Source: Natronomonas pharaonis DSM 2160 (lineage in GTDB: Archaea; Halobacteriota; Halobacteria; Halobacteriales; Haloarculaceae). From it: 64,000 bases of DNA. This document shows, piece after piece, positions 26,655 through 35,429 of this stretch (positions are counted from its first letter, which is position 1; every line of letters starts with the position of its first letter). The stretch covers positions 434,001-498,000 of the forward strand of contig NC_007426.1 of NCBI RefSeq assembly GCF_000026045.1, in the 5' to 3' direction. Both the position numbers and the translations under genes were made by a program. Under the pieces are notes generated by a model. The model was not told the DNA's origin, did no database searches, and saw only the letters and a list, made by a program, of their open reading frames with translations.

Positions 26655-27101
26655 ATGGGAGAGCGGCTCGACAGGCAACTCGTCGCGGCGCTGTGCCGTG
26701 ACGCTCGCGCCGATATCACCGACATCGCGGCTCCAACCGACGCGGTCGCGACGACGGTACAGAAACGCCTGCGGGCGCTCGAAGACGACGGCGCAATCGA
26801 CGGGTATGCCCCCCGGCTCAACTACGAGCGACTCGGCTACGAGACGGTCATCTTCCAGCTTTCGGTGCCGCTGGGGTCCGTTGACGATGTGACCGACCGC
26901 CTCAGGGCGACTGAGGCGTTTGTCACCGTCTATCAGACTGACGGTGACCGGACCGTCTTCGCAGTCGGCAAATTCGAAGACGAATCGGCGGTCGCCGCAC
27001 AGCTCCACAAGCTCCACGACGACCCCGATATCCGGGATGTCGACACCAGCCCGGTCCAGTCGGTCCACGCTGAGGGCGACTGTCCGATTCCGCTGGAGTA
27101 G
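26655..27101 (+). CDS. Lrp/AsnC family transcriptional regulator
   Basis: 148 residues. There is an N-terminal helix-turn-helix of the Lrp type (LDRQLVAALCRDARADITDIA, then VQKRLRALEDDGAIDGYAPRL) and a C-terminal ligand-binding RAM/ACT-like region (AFVTVYQTDGDRTVFAVGKF). The ATG at 26655 lies 4 bases after the amt-PII stop, so it is co-transcribed and may regulate nitrogen genes in response to an amino acid or 2-oxoglutarate-related signal. That role is inferred from position only. Upstream in-frame ATGs fall inside amt. Confidence 0.85.
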   Translation: MGERLDRQLVAALCRDARADITDIAAPTDAVATTVQKRLRALEDDGAIDGYAPRLNYERLGYETVIFQLSVPLGSVDDVTDRLRATEAFVTVYQTDGDRTVFAVGKFEDESAVAAQLHKLHDDPDIRDVDTSPVQSVHAEGDCPIPLE

Positions 27102-27132
27102 CCGCTCGACGCCGTCTTTCACATCTCGACAA

Positions 27133-27807
27133 TCAGTACCTTCCTTCAAGCCAGCCACCCACGTCCGTCACCGCAGCCGGTGTCGTTCCATGGCCGACAT
27201 CGTAGCGCTCGAACCGTACCTCCGCCCCACCTTCTCCGAGCAGCTCGGCGGCCCGCTGTGCTCGCTCCGGAGGGATGACCTGGTCACGGTTCCCACAGCC
27301 GACGAAAACTGGCGTTCCGTCGGCGTTTTCGACTTCGTCGTGGTGTGCTTCGGCCAGATAGCCGTTTAGTGCGACAATCCATCGGTACGCCTCCGGCCGC
27401 TCCAGTAGTGCCGACAGGCTCGTGATTGCTCCTTGGCTGAAGCCAAGGAGGCCGACACGGTCGGCGTCGAGGTCGTAGGCCTCGATGGCGGCATCGACGA
27501 AGTCATGGACTAAATCGAGGCTTCGACGGAACCCCTCGGGGTCCGGTTGGCTGGCGTGGAGCCCGCCTGCCGAGAGGTCGAGGTCATACCACGTGTAGCT
27601 GTCCGGGCCGTCCATCGGCTGCGGCGCACGGACGCTCAGGACGTGCAGCTCGTCAGGAAGCTGTGCCGCAAGCGGTAGCAAGTCCCGTTCGTTCGTTCCT
27701 CGGCCGTGTATCAGGACTATCGCGGGCGCGTTCGAATCGACGGTTCCCGGCCTGCTTACGTGGACGAGCGGCAGTTCTGCCGAAGCATCCGACTGCGGAG
27801 TATCCAT
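27133..27807 (-). CDS. Alpha/beta hydrolase (phospholipase/carboxylesterase type)
   Basis: 224 residues. The serine nucleophile elbow is LLGFSQGAITS. Upstream AIVLIHGRGTNERDLLPLA gives the oxyanion region, and FVGCGNRDQVIPPERA plus DVGHGTTP give the Asp and His of the triad. It resembles the YpfH/carboxylesterase-phospholipase group. The substrate could be a short-chain ester or lysolipid. The ATG at 27807 (MDTPQSDAS) is used; the longer frame to 27909 runs into the region between divergent genes. Confidence 0.86.
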   Translation of the reverse strand: MDTPQSDASAELPLVHVSRPGTVDSNAPAIVLIHGRGTNERDLLPLAAQLPDELHVLSVRAPQPMDGPDSYTWYDLDLSAGGLHASQPDPEGFRRSLDLVHDFVDAAIEAYDLDADRVGLLGFSQGAITSLSALLERPEAYRWIVALNGYLAEAHHDEVENADGTPVFVGCGNRDQVIPPERAQRAAELLGEGGAEVRFERYDVGHGTTPAAVTDVGGWLEGRY

Positions 27808-27924
27808 GCGTTTTCTTGTGGTCCCTTCGTCAAAAGCAGCCGGTAACCCGCGCCCCACGACAGCAGTACCCGTGAGACAAGCTACCACAGGCTTTATTGC
27901 CGATGTCATCTAAGAGGGTCGTGT

Positions 27925-28092
27925 ATGGCAGCCACGAACGATATCTTCGACGACTTTCTGGACGACCGGGGCCACGAAACCGAATCTCCGACGTGGGAGG
28001 AGGACTATAACAAGAAGCGGTGTCCGGACTGCGGCGGCCTCCACGGCCTCGATGCGTCCGTCTGTTCGGTCTGTGGCTGGCAGCCGACCTGA
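27925..28092 (+). CDS. Small zinc-finger protein (HVO_0416-type)
   Basis: 55 residues, MAATNDIFDDFLDDRG..., ending with two CxxC pairs: KRCPDCGG and SVCSVCGW. The spacing makes a single zinc ribbon. It matches the haloarchaeal small zinc-finger proteins of the HVO_0416 type, which I recall being encoded beside a UvrD-like helicase, as it is here. Function unknown; it may bind nucleic acid or a partner protein. Confidence 0.85.
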   Translation: MAATNDIFDDFLDDRGHETESPTWEEDYNKKRCPDCGGLHGLDASVCSVCGWQPT

Positions 28093-28146
28093 CCCGTTAC
28101 AACCGCCGTAATCGAGGCTGTTTCCCGCGCTGGGACCGAGCAGTCG

Positions 28147-28154
28147 TTTTATAC
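28147..28154 (+). promoter_or_regulatory. TATA box of the UvrD-like helicase gene
   Basis: TTTTATAC, 24-31 bases before the ATG at 28178. It excludes the in-frame GTG at 28157, which would lie between TATA box and transcription start. Confidence 0.65.
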
Positions 28155-28177
28155 TCGTGGACTGCGTTAGACGAATA

Positions 28178-30019
28178 ATGGCTGATTCCACCCACGTAAC
28201 ACGACTCTTCGGTGGACCGGGGAGCGGGAAGACGACCGCTCTGCTCGACCGCGTCGACGAGATGCTCGACGACGGGGTCGATGTCAACGACATTCTGGTT
28301 GTCTCGTATACCCGCGCCGCCGCCGCTGAGGTTCGTGAGCGACTGGCCGAGCGGCTTGATTGCACCCCGAAATCACTCCGCGGCAACGTCTGTACGATGC
28401 ACGCGAAGGCTTACGAACTGCTGAACCTCTCGCGTGGCGACGTTGTCGGCGAGCAACACAAAGAGGAGTTCTGCGAGGAGTACGGCCTTGAATTCGAGGA
28501 CGAAAACAAGTCCGCCCGCCGTCGGTCCGCGCGGTCGACGACGCTGGGCAACAAGATCATCGCCACCTCCCAATGGCTCCAGCGGACCGAACGCGATGTC
28601 GCTGACTGGTACGATGTCCCCTTCCAGTGGGACGACGAGGAGGTCCGGCTACCGCCGGAGATTGACGATGAAGCCCAGACCGGCAACAAGTACACCCCGA
28701 CGTGGCCGAGCGATGATGACCGCGTCGACATTCCCGAAGCCATCCGCGCATGGCGGACCTACAAGGGTGAACACGACATCGTCGGCTTCGCCGACATGCT
28801 CGAACGCGTCCAGCAGCGGTCGCTGCTGCCGAACGTCGACCACCTCGTTATCGACGAGTTTCAGGACATCACGACGCTGCAGTACGGGGTCTACGAGGAA
28901 TGGAAGCCCCACATGGAGTCGGTGCTCATCGCCGGCGACGACGACCAGGTCGTCTACGCGTGGCAGGGGGCGGACCCGAACCTGCTGCTCGATGAAGACG
29001 TCGACGACGATGTTGTCCTCCCGAACAGCTACCGGCTTCCCTCCCGGATTCTCAACATCGTCAACACGCAGATTAGCCACATCGACAAACGACAGGACAA
29101 AGACCTCAAGCCCCGCAAGCAGGGCGGCCGCGTTGAGGCCGTCTCCTCGCCGTCGATGCTCGATTTGGTCCGGAACGTCCGGATGACGCTGGAGGAAGAC
29201 GACGGCAGCGTGATGGTCCTGTTCCGGGCGCGCTACCAGATGTTCCAGTTCATGGACGAGTTCATCGGTGAGGGTATCCCGTTCGTCTCGCTGACCGACC
29301 AACGGATGTGGACCGACCGCCTGCAGGGGTATGTCGACGCCATCGAAGCCATCGACGACGGTGAACCGATTGACGGACTGCAGGCCCAGCGGCTCGGCGA
29401 GATGCTCGCCGACAGCGCCTTCGGCACCGGCGAGCGAGACGACTACTTCGATGCCCTCGACGCCCGGCAGGAGACCGAAGGGGTCGACGACCTCGCCCAG
29501 ATGACGCTGCCGTCCGACTTCGTCGACGAACACGCGCCGTTCGCCCCGGGACCGGCCGCGGCGGCTGACATGCTCACGCGGGTGTCGAACTTCCAAGAGC
29601 GGTCCGTTGACGCGTACTTCAGCGGCAACTACCGGGGGATGGCGGCCGACCGGGTCCGCGTCGGGACGATTCACTCCGCGAAGGGTCGCGAGGCCGACCA
29701 CGTGTTCGTCGCGACTGACCTCACCGAGAAGGTCGTCGAGCAGATGGCCGCCTCGGTCGAAGAACCCGAGGCCGTCCCCGGCGCTGAGGAATTCACAAAG
29801 CGGTCCGACCCGGTGCCGACGATGACCGACAACGAGCGCCGTGTCTTTTATGTCGGAATGTCGCGCGCCCGAGAACGGCTCGTGCTGCTGGAGAACCTCG
29901 TCGATGGTGCGCCGACGCTGCCGATCGACGTGCTGTTGAACGACGAACCGTCGGAGGAGTCGCTTGACGTGATTCTTGAACGTGCACAAAAACGCGGCGC
30001 GGAGCTGAAGGCGAACTAG
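28178..30019 (+). CDS. UvrD/Rep-type DNA helicase (superfamily 1)
   Basis: 613 residues. Walker A is GGPGSGKTT (11-19) and motif Ia is VVSYTRAAAAEVRERL. Walker B is VIDEFQDITTLQY, and motif III is AGDDDQVVYAWQGA. Motif V is GTIHSAKGREADHV and motif VI is FYVGMSRARERL. This is a 3'-5' helicase likely active in nucleotide excision or replication repair. The start at 28178 is supported by the TATA box. The stop overlaps the convergent small membrane gene in CTAG. Confidence 0.93.
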   Translation: MADSTHVTRLFGGPGSGKTTALLDRVDEMLDDGVDVNDILVVSYTRAAAAEVRERLAERLDCTPKSLRGNVCTMHAKAYELLNLSRGDVVGEQHKEEFCEEYGLEFEDENKSARRRSARSTTLGNKIIATSQWLQRTERDVADWYDVPFQWDDEEVRLPPEIDDEAQTGNKYTPTWPSDDDRVDIPEAIRAWRTYKGEHDIVGFADMLERVQQRSLLPNVDHLVIDEFQDITTLQYGVYEEWKPHMESVLIAGDDDQVVYAWQGADPNLLLDEDVDDDVVLPNSYRLPSRILNIVNTQISHIDKRQDKDLKPRKQGGRVEAVSSPSMLDLVRNVRMTLEEDDGSVMVLFRARYQMFQFMDEFIGEGIPFVSLTDQRMWTDRLQGYVDAIEAIDDGEPIDGLQAQRLGEMLADSAFGTGERDDYFDALDARQETEGVDDLAQMTLPSDFVDEHAPFAPGPAAAADMLTRVSNFQERSVDAYFSGNYRGMAADRVRVGTIHSAKGREADHVFVATDLTEKVVEQMAASVEEPEAVPGAEEFTKRSDPVPTMTDNERRVFYVGMSRARERLVLLENLVDGAPTLPIDVLLNDEPSEESLDVILERAQKRGAELKAN

Positions 30020-30246
30020 TCGCGCCGCAACCTGCCGCCGATTCGACGCAGTCGTCCGACAGTCCGGTCTGTGAGCCGGAGATAGACGTACTCGCTCACC
30101 GCCACGATAGCGACAGCCGCAGCGAGGAAGGCGACGCCGTGGAGGTGATTTCCTTCGATGAGGTTGAACACACCAACCAGCCCGACCGGTCCGGCGACGA
30201 CGAGCGTCGCCGCAAGCTGTAGCGTCCGAACAATGCCGAGCGTCAC
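30016..30246 (-). CDS. Small membrane protein, tandem paralogue B
   Basis: 76 residues with two hydrophobic segments (about 9-28 and 36-54) and a basic tail (LTDRTVGRLRRIGGRLRRD). It aligns with the upstream 79-residue protein over the whole membrane part (shared pattern P-GL-G, then G, FLA, AV). Its ATG overlaps the stop of that gene by four bases (30243-30246), so the two are translationally coupled and may form a heterodimer. Function unknown. Confidence 0.68.
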   Translation of the reverse strand: MTLGIVRTLQLAATLVVAGPVGLVGVFNLIEGNHLHGVAFLAAAVAIVAVSEYVYLRLTDRTVGRLRRIGGRLRRD

Positions 30247-30482
30247 GGCTTGTCTCCGCTTTCGTTTCCGTCTCCGTCCTCGACTGCGTCGACGGCACGC
30301 GCTGCAAGGGCTGATTTCAGGCTCGGCCTGGCGTAGACGCCGACTGCAACCCCAACGGCGACAGCGAGGAAGCCGGCCCCGGCGACCGGCCGGCCGCCGA
30401 CGAGAAACTCGATGCCGAGCAGCCCAATGGGGGCTGCGAGGGCGACGACGCCGAAGAGCGTGAGCGTATCAACCAGTCCCAT
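30243..30482 (-). CDS. Small membrane protein, tandem paralogue A
   Basis: 79 residues with two hydrophobic segments (about 8-26 and 33-51) and an acidic C-terminal tail (AVEDGDGNESGDKP), opposite in charge to the basic tail of its paralogue. It is the first gene of the coupled pair; sufS is divergent, about 105 bases away. Not recognised beyond the haloarchaeal small membrane protein type. Confidence 0.68.
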   Translation of the reverse strand: MGLVDTLTLFGVVALAAPIGLLGIEFLVGGRPVAGAGFLAVAVGVAVGVYARPSLKSALAARAVDAVEDGDGNESGDKP

Positions 30483-30587
30483 CGCCAGCCAATTGACCGT
30501 CGCCGGCCAAAAGCCCGCTGCTTGCCGTTGTCCGCGCTCTCGCCGTGACCGAAGGAGTAACCAGCCTTCGGGCCTAACGCGCTAGCA

Positions 30588-31829
30588 ATGAGTCAACAGG
30601 CCGAGCCGCTGAACGTCGAGGCCATCCGGGAAGACTTCCCCATCCTCCAGCGGGAGTTTGACGACACCCAACTCGTCTATCTCGACAACGCGGCGACGAC
30701 ACAGACGCCGGAGCCGGTCGTCGAGACGATTGCCGACTACTACCGGCGATACAACGCCAACGTCCACCGCGGCATCCACCAGTTGAGCCAAGAGGCATCC
30801 ATCGCCTACGAGGAGGCCCACGACCGCGTCGCGGAGTTCATCGGTGCCTCCGGCGGCCGCGAGGAGGTCATCTTCACGAAAAACACTACCGAGTCGGTGA
30901 ACCTCGTTGCCTACGCGTGGGGGCTCGAAGAGCTCGGTCCCGGCGACGAAATCGTCCTGACCGAGATGGAACACCACGCTAACCTCGTCACGTGGCAACA
31001 GATAGCAAAGCGAACCGGCGCGGAGTGCAAATACATCCCGATTACCGACGAGGGGCGGCTCGATATGGATGCCGCCCGCGAACTCATCACCGACGAGACG
31101 GAGATGGTCGCGGCGGTCCACGTTTCGAACACCCTCGGCACCGTCAACCCGGTCTCTGAGTTGGCTGCCATCGCCCACGACCACGACGCCTACATGTTCG
31201 TCGATGCGGCCCAGTCCGTGCCGAACCGCTCCGTCGATGTCGAGGCTATCGACGCCGACTTCCTTGCCTTCTCGGGCCACAAGATGTGCGGACCGACTGG
31301 CATCGGCGTCCTCTACGGTAAACAGCACATCCTGGAGTCGATGGAGCCGTATCTCTATGGCGGCGAGATGATTCTGAAGGTGACCTTCGAGGACTCGAAG
31401 TGGAACGAACTGCCCTGGAAATACGAAGCCGGGACGCCGGTTATCAGCCAGGGTATCGCGCTGGCAGAGGCGTGTGACTACCTCGACGACATCGGGATGG
31501 ACCGCATCGAGCGCCACGAAGCCCGGCTCGCCGAATACGCCTACGACCGCCTGACGGAACACGACGACGTCGAGGTGTACGGACCTCCGGGCGACGACCG
31601 GGGCGGCCTCGTCGCCTTCAACGTCGATAGCGTCCACGCCCACGACCTCTCCAGCATTCTCAACGACAGCGCCGTCGCCATCCGTGCCGGCGACCACTGC
31701 ACGCAGCCGCTCCACGACGTTCTCGGCGCAACCGCCTCCGCGCGGGCATCTTTCTACATCTACAACACCAAGACAGAAGTCGACAAACTCGTCGAGGCGG
31801 TCGACGATGCGCGACAGCTGTTCAGCTGA
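30588..31829 (+). CDS. sufS: Cysteine desulfurase SufS
   Basis: 413 residues, PLP-dependent. It takes sulfur from cysteine onto its own cysteine for Fe-S cluster assembly. YLDNAATTQTPEPVV starts the domain, AFSGHKMCGPTG carries the PLP lysine (Lys232), and RAGDHCTQP holds the persulfide cysteine (Cys371). The scaffold sufU lies 590 bases downstream on the same strand with a halocyanin gene between, so a SUF-type unit is plausible although promoters could separate them. Confidence 0.95.
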   Translation: MSQQAEPLNVEAIREDFPILQREFDDTQLVYLDNAATTQTPEPVVETIADYYRRYNANVHRGIHQLSQEASIAYEEAHDRVAEFIGASGGREEVIFTKNTTESVNLVAYAWGLEELGPGDEIVLTEMEHHANLVTWQQIAKRTGAECKYIPITDEGRLDMDAARELITDETEMVAAVHVSNTLGTVNPVSELAAIAHDHDAYMFVDAAQSVPNRSVDVEAIDADFLAFSGHKMCGPTGIGVLYGKQHILESMEPYLYGGEMILKVTFEDSKWNELPWKYEAGTPVISQGIALAEACDYLDDIGMDRIERHEARLAEYAYDRLTEHDDVEVYGPPGDDRGGLVAFNVDSVHAHDLSSILNDSAVAIRAGDHCTQPLHDVLGATASARASFYIYNTKTEVDKLVEAVDDARQLFS

Positions 31830-31876
31830 GTGAGACCGGTCGATTCGGTTTTACTTGCGCTCACCGTACGCCGTAT

Positions 31877-32338
31877 ATGGACTCGACCAGACGCCGCATG
31901 CTCGGAGCCATCGCCGGCAGCCTATCCGTCGTCGCCGCCGGCTGTCTGGGCGGCGACGATGCCGGTGACGCTCCCGACGGCGTTCCCCAGCGCATCCACG
32001 AGTACGTCCACACTACGCAGGGCTACGAGGAATCGATACCCGACCGAACCGGCCAATCGGAGCTTCGGGTGGCTGTCGGTGCTGGGACAGGCGGGCTTGC
32101 GTTCGACCCGGTCGTCGCCCGTATCGACGCCGGTACGACCGTCGTCTGGGAGTGGACTGGTCGCGGAAGCACCCACAACGTCGTCTCCGACGACGGCTCT
32201 GATTTCAGCTTCGAGAGCGCCCGCCACGCCGAGGCGGGAACGACGTTCGAACAGCCCTTCGACGAGCCCGGTATCGCGCTGTACGTTTGCACCCCGCATC
32301 GCGCCCAGTCGATGTTCGGCGCACTCGACGTCGTCTGA
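31877..32338 (+). CDS. Halocyanin-like blue copper lipoprotein
   Basis: 153 residues. The N-terminus STRRRMLGAIAGS...AAGC carries a twin-arginine signal and lipobox, so it is exported by Tat and lipid-anchored. The plastocyanin fold copper ligands are visible: GSTHNVV (His), then YVCTPHRAQSM (Cys, His, Met). It probably shuttles electrons at the outer membrane face in the respiratory chain. The family is well known in Natronomonas and relatives. Confidence 0.93.
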   Translation: MDSTRRRMLGAIAGSLSVVAAGCLGGDDAGDAPDGVPQRIHEYVHTTQGYEESIPDRTGQSELRVAVGAGTGGLAFDPVVARIDAGTTVVWEWTGRGSTHNVVSDDGSDFSFESARHAEAGTTFEQPFDEPGIALYVCTPHRAQSMFGALDVV

Positions 32339-32420
32339 CCGTCGCGGTTGCCGACCGTTCGGCGCAGTAGCGCCGCGACCGGTGGGCTTTTGCGGCTCGT
32401 TACCGTTATAGAAACCAGCA

Positions 32421-32837
32421 ATGGGAATCGGCTCGGACATGTACCGCCAGCAAATCCTCGACCACTACAAGAACCCGCGCAACTACGGGGAACTCGAGGA
32501 CGCGGACATCGAGCACGTCGGCGAGAACCCGATGTGCGGCGACACCATCAAGATGTTCCTCCAGCTGGCTGACGACGGCGATACGATAGAGCGGGTGAGC
32601 TTCATCGGCGACGGCTGTGCCATCAGCCAGGCCTCGGCGAGCATGCTCTCCGAGGAGCTTCGCGGCGAGTCGCTCGAAGCCGTCCGTGAGATGGACCGTG
32701 ACGATATCATCGACATGCTCGGTGTCGACCTCAGCCCGATGCGCATCAAGTGTGCCGTCCTCGCCGAGAAGGTCGCCCAAGACGGCATTGCGATTCATCA
32801 GGGCGACGCCGAAATCGACGAGACGACGACCGAGTAG
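32421..32837 (+). CDS. sufU: Fe-S cluster scaffold protein SufU/NifU-type
   Basis: 138 residues of the NifU N-terminal domain. The three conserved cysteines appear in ENPMCGDTI, FIGDGCAISQAS and MRIKCAVLAEK, with the Asp next to the first. It accepts sulfur from SufS and builds or transfers the cluster. The alternate in-frame Met (MYRQQILDHYKNPRN) is six residues in; the longer start is kept. Confidence 0.94.
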   Translation: MGIGSDMYRQQILDHYKNPRNYGELEDADIEHVGENPMCGDTIKMFLQLADDGDTIERVSFIGDGCAISQASASMLSEELRGESLEAVREMDRDDIIDMLGVDLSPMRIKCAVLAEKVAQDGIAIHQGDAEIDETTTE

Positions 32838-32845
32838 TCGCTCAC

Positions 32846-33745
32846 ATGCGAATCACGATTTTCGGTGCTGGCAGCCTCGGCAGCCTCGTCGGTGGCTTGC
32901 TCGCCCGCGAGCACGATGTCGTCCTTGTCGGTCGCGACCCACACGTCAGCCGCAGCCGCGACTCCGGCCTCACCATCGACGGCGAACTAGCAACCACTGT
33001 ACAGCTGGACGCCCGCCGTGATGTCCCCGACCGGGTCGGACTCGCCGTTATCTGCGTGAAAGCGTTCGATACGACGACTGCCGCCGAGGCGCTGTCCGGG
33101 GCCGACATAGACGCCTGCCTCTCCTTGCAGAACGGGCTCGGCAACGAAGCAACGCTTGCCGACCAGCTTGCCGTACCGGTGCTTGCCGGCACCTGCACCT
33201 ACGGCGCGCTACTGGAATCGCCGGGTACTGTCACCTGTACCGGCCGCGGAACCGTCGTCCTTGGTGCGCGGGACGGCGGCTCCTTGCCGCTTGCCGACCG
33301 CGTCGGCGACGCCTTTGCGACAGCCGGTCTCGACGTGACCGTCGCCGAGGACATGCCGCGACGGCTCTGGGAGAAACTGGCGGTCAACGCCGGCATCAAT
33401 GCCACGACGGCGCTGGCCCGCGTCGACAACGGTGTGCTCTGTTCTGACGACGGCAACGCCGTCGCGACAGCGGCGGCGCGGGAGACGGCAGCCGTCGCTC
33501 GTGCTACGGGCATCGACCTGCCGACATCGACAGCCGTGGAGGCGACCGAACGCGTCGCCGCGACGACCGCTGCCAACGTCTCCTCGATGCGGCAGGATGT
33601 CCGTGACGGTCGCCGTACCGAGGTCGACGCGATAAACGGCTACGTCGTCGACAAAGGAAACGAGTTCGGTGTCGAGACGCCGACGAACCGAACGCTCTGT
33701 CGGCTCCTCCGTGCGTGGGAGCGCGGCCGCGGGCTTCGGCCGTGA
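32846..33745 (+). CDS. panE: 2-dehydropantoate 2-reductase (ketopantoate reductase)
   Basis: 299 residues. The NADP-binding start is MRITIFGAGSLGSLVGG. The catalytic region follows: VKAFDTTTAAEAL, then LSLQNGLGNE (Asn), and the C-terminal Lys/Asn helix motif WEKLAVNAGINATTAL. It makes pantoate for coenzyme A. It begins 8 bases after sufU on the same strand. The start was set at the ATG (32846); the frame before it overlaps sufU. Confidence 0.9.
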   Translation: MRITIFGAGSLGSLVGGLLAREHDVVLVGRDPHVSRSRDSGLTIDGELATTVQLDARRDVPDRVGLAVICVKAFDTTTAAEALSGADIDACLSLQNGLGNEATLADQLAVPVLAGTCTYGALLESPGTVTCTGRGTVVLGARDGGSLPLADRVGDAFATAGLDVTVAEDMPRRLWEKLAVNAGINATTALARVDNGVLCSDDGNAVATAAARETAAVARATGIDLPTSTAVEATERVAATTAANVSSMRQDVRDGRRTEVDAINGYVVDKGNEFGVETPTNRTLCRLLRAWERGRGLRP

Positions 33746-33812
33746 TTGGTTTTCCAGCGAGCAGAAGCCAACGGCGAGCAAACCACCCAATCCGGCGGGC
33801 CGAACGCCGGAG

Positions 33813-35333
33813 CTAGAGGTCGTATAGTTCTCCGAACTTCGCCTCGGCGTACTCGAGGAAGTAGTCAGCAGTTAGCGGCTCGCCGGTTGCCCGCTCGATT
33901 ACGTCGCCGGTCGTGTACCGGCGGCCGTGCTGGTGGATGTTTTCGGTGAGCCACTCGTGGAGAGCGTCGAACTCCCCGGCCGCAATCTGTGATTCGAGCC
34001 CGTCGATAGCTTCGTCGGCGGCCGCATACAGCTGGGCGGCGAGGACGCTCCCGAGCGAGTATGTCGGGAAATAGCCGAAGGAGCCGTGGCTCCAGTGGAT
34101 ATCCTGCAGACAGCCCTCCGCGTCGGTTTCCGGCCGAACGCCGAGGTACGACTCCATTCGGTCGTTCCACGCGGCGGGGACCTCTTCGACGTCGAGGTCA
34201 CCGGCGAGCAGTTCGCGCTCGATTTCGAAGCGCAATACGATGTGAAGGTGGTAGGTTAATTCGTCGGCTTCGACCCGAATGAGATTGTCGTCGTACACCC
34301 GATTTGCGGCCTCGTAGGCCTGCTGTGGCGTGAGTTCGGTGTCGTGGTGGTCGTTGAACCGGTCGACAAACAGCTCCCAGAAGGGTTTGCTACGGCCGAC
34401 GTGGTTTTCGAAGAGCCGCGACTGTGATTCGTGGACCGATAGTCCGCGGTGTTCACCGAGCGGTGAGCCGTATGCGTCCCGTGGCAGCCCGAGGGTGTAC
34501 GTCGCGTGGCCGAACTCGTGGATGGTCGAGGCCAGCGAGTCGAGCGGCTCGGACTCGTCGAACCGCGTTGTCACACGGGCGTCGAACTGTGTCCCCGTCG
34601 AGAACGGGTGCGGTGCCGTATCCAGCCGGCCGTGCTCGAAATCATACCCCAGCGTCTCAAGGGCCGCCTCGGTCACTGCGAACTGGTCGTCTTCGGGGAA
34701 CGTCCCTTCGAGAGCGTATAGCTCCGTATCCGACGCTCCGATTGCGTCGATGAGTGGAACGAGGCCATCCCGCAACTCTTCGAGGACGCGCTCGGCGGTC
34801 GAAAGGTCGAGATACGGCTCGTACTCCGCAAACAGCGTCGCGTAGGGGTCGGCGTCGGGGTCGATATGCTCGGCGTAGCGCCGCTTGAGGTCGAGCAACT
34901 CCGCAAGCGTCGGCGCGAAGGCATCGAAATCATCGGCTGCTTTCGCCTCGTTCCAGACCGGGTGTGCCTCCGAAGTCGCCGTCGAAATCTCCTCGACGAG
35001 TTCGGTCGGTACCCTCGCTTTCCGCTCGTGCTCGCGGCGAATCTCGCGGACGACAGCGGCCTCATCGTCAGTGAGGTCGACACCGTCGAGCGCATCGAGT
35101 GCGTCCGCTGTCTCCTCGTCGACGAGCACGTCGTGGGCAACCGCCGACACCGCACCACGCTGTTTCGAGCGGGCCGGCGTGCCGCCCTCGGGCATCATCA
35201 CTTCCTGGTCCCAGCTTAACACCCCGTTGGCGTCGCTGAGGTATGTCGCCCGGCGGTAGCGTTCCAGAAGGTCGTCGTACGCCGTCGGTGTCGATGCGTC
35301 GGCGTCCGAACCGGCGCTATCGGGGTTCGTCAT
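33813..35333 (-). CDS. Carboxypeptidase Taq-type metallopeptidase (M32)
   Basis: About 506 residues. The zinc motif HEFGHATYT sits in the middle, with the downstream HESQSRLFEN glutamate characteristic of M32. It also has the C-terminal QDIHWSHGSFGYFPTYSLG. It removes C-terminal residues from peptides in the cytoplasm. Start is ATG 35333 (MTNPDSAGSDAD); an in-frame ATG nine codons upstream (35360) is possible. No obvious TATA box decides it. Confidence 0.94.
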   Translation of the reverse strand: MTNPDSAGSDADASTPTAYDDLLERYRRATYLSDANGVLSWDQEVMMPEGGTPARSKQRGAVSAVAHDVLVDEETADALDALDGVDLTDDEAAVVREIRREHERKARVPTELVEEISTATSEAHPVWNEAKAADDFDAFAPTLAELLDLKRRYAEHIDPDADPYATLFAEYEPYLDLSTAERVLEELRDGLVPLIDAIGASDTELYALEGTFPEDDQFAVTEAALETLGYDFEHGRLDTAPHPFSTGTQFDARVTTRFDESEPLDSLASTIHEFGHATYTLGLPRDAYGSPLGEHRGLSVHESQSRLFENHVGRSKPFWELFVDRFNDHHDTELTPQQAYEAANRVYDDNLIRVEADELTYHLHIVLRFEIERELLAGDLDVEEVPAAWNDRMESYLGVRPETDAEGCLQDIHWSHGSFGYFPTYSLGSVLAAQLYAAADEAIDGLESQIAAGEFDALHEWLTENIHQHGRRYTTGDVIERATGEPLTADYFLEYAEAKFGELYDL

Positions 35334-35429
35334 GTGTTCCTGATAGGCCGCGTCGGTCAAGAAGTCACGGTTCAGTGCGGTCTCGGTCGGACGGCGCGGG
35401 GGCTGGCGAGGATGCCCGCACGGCGGCTG

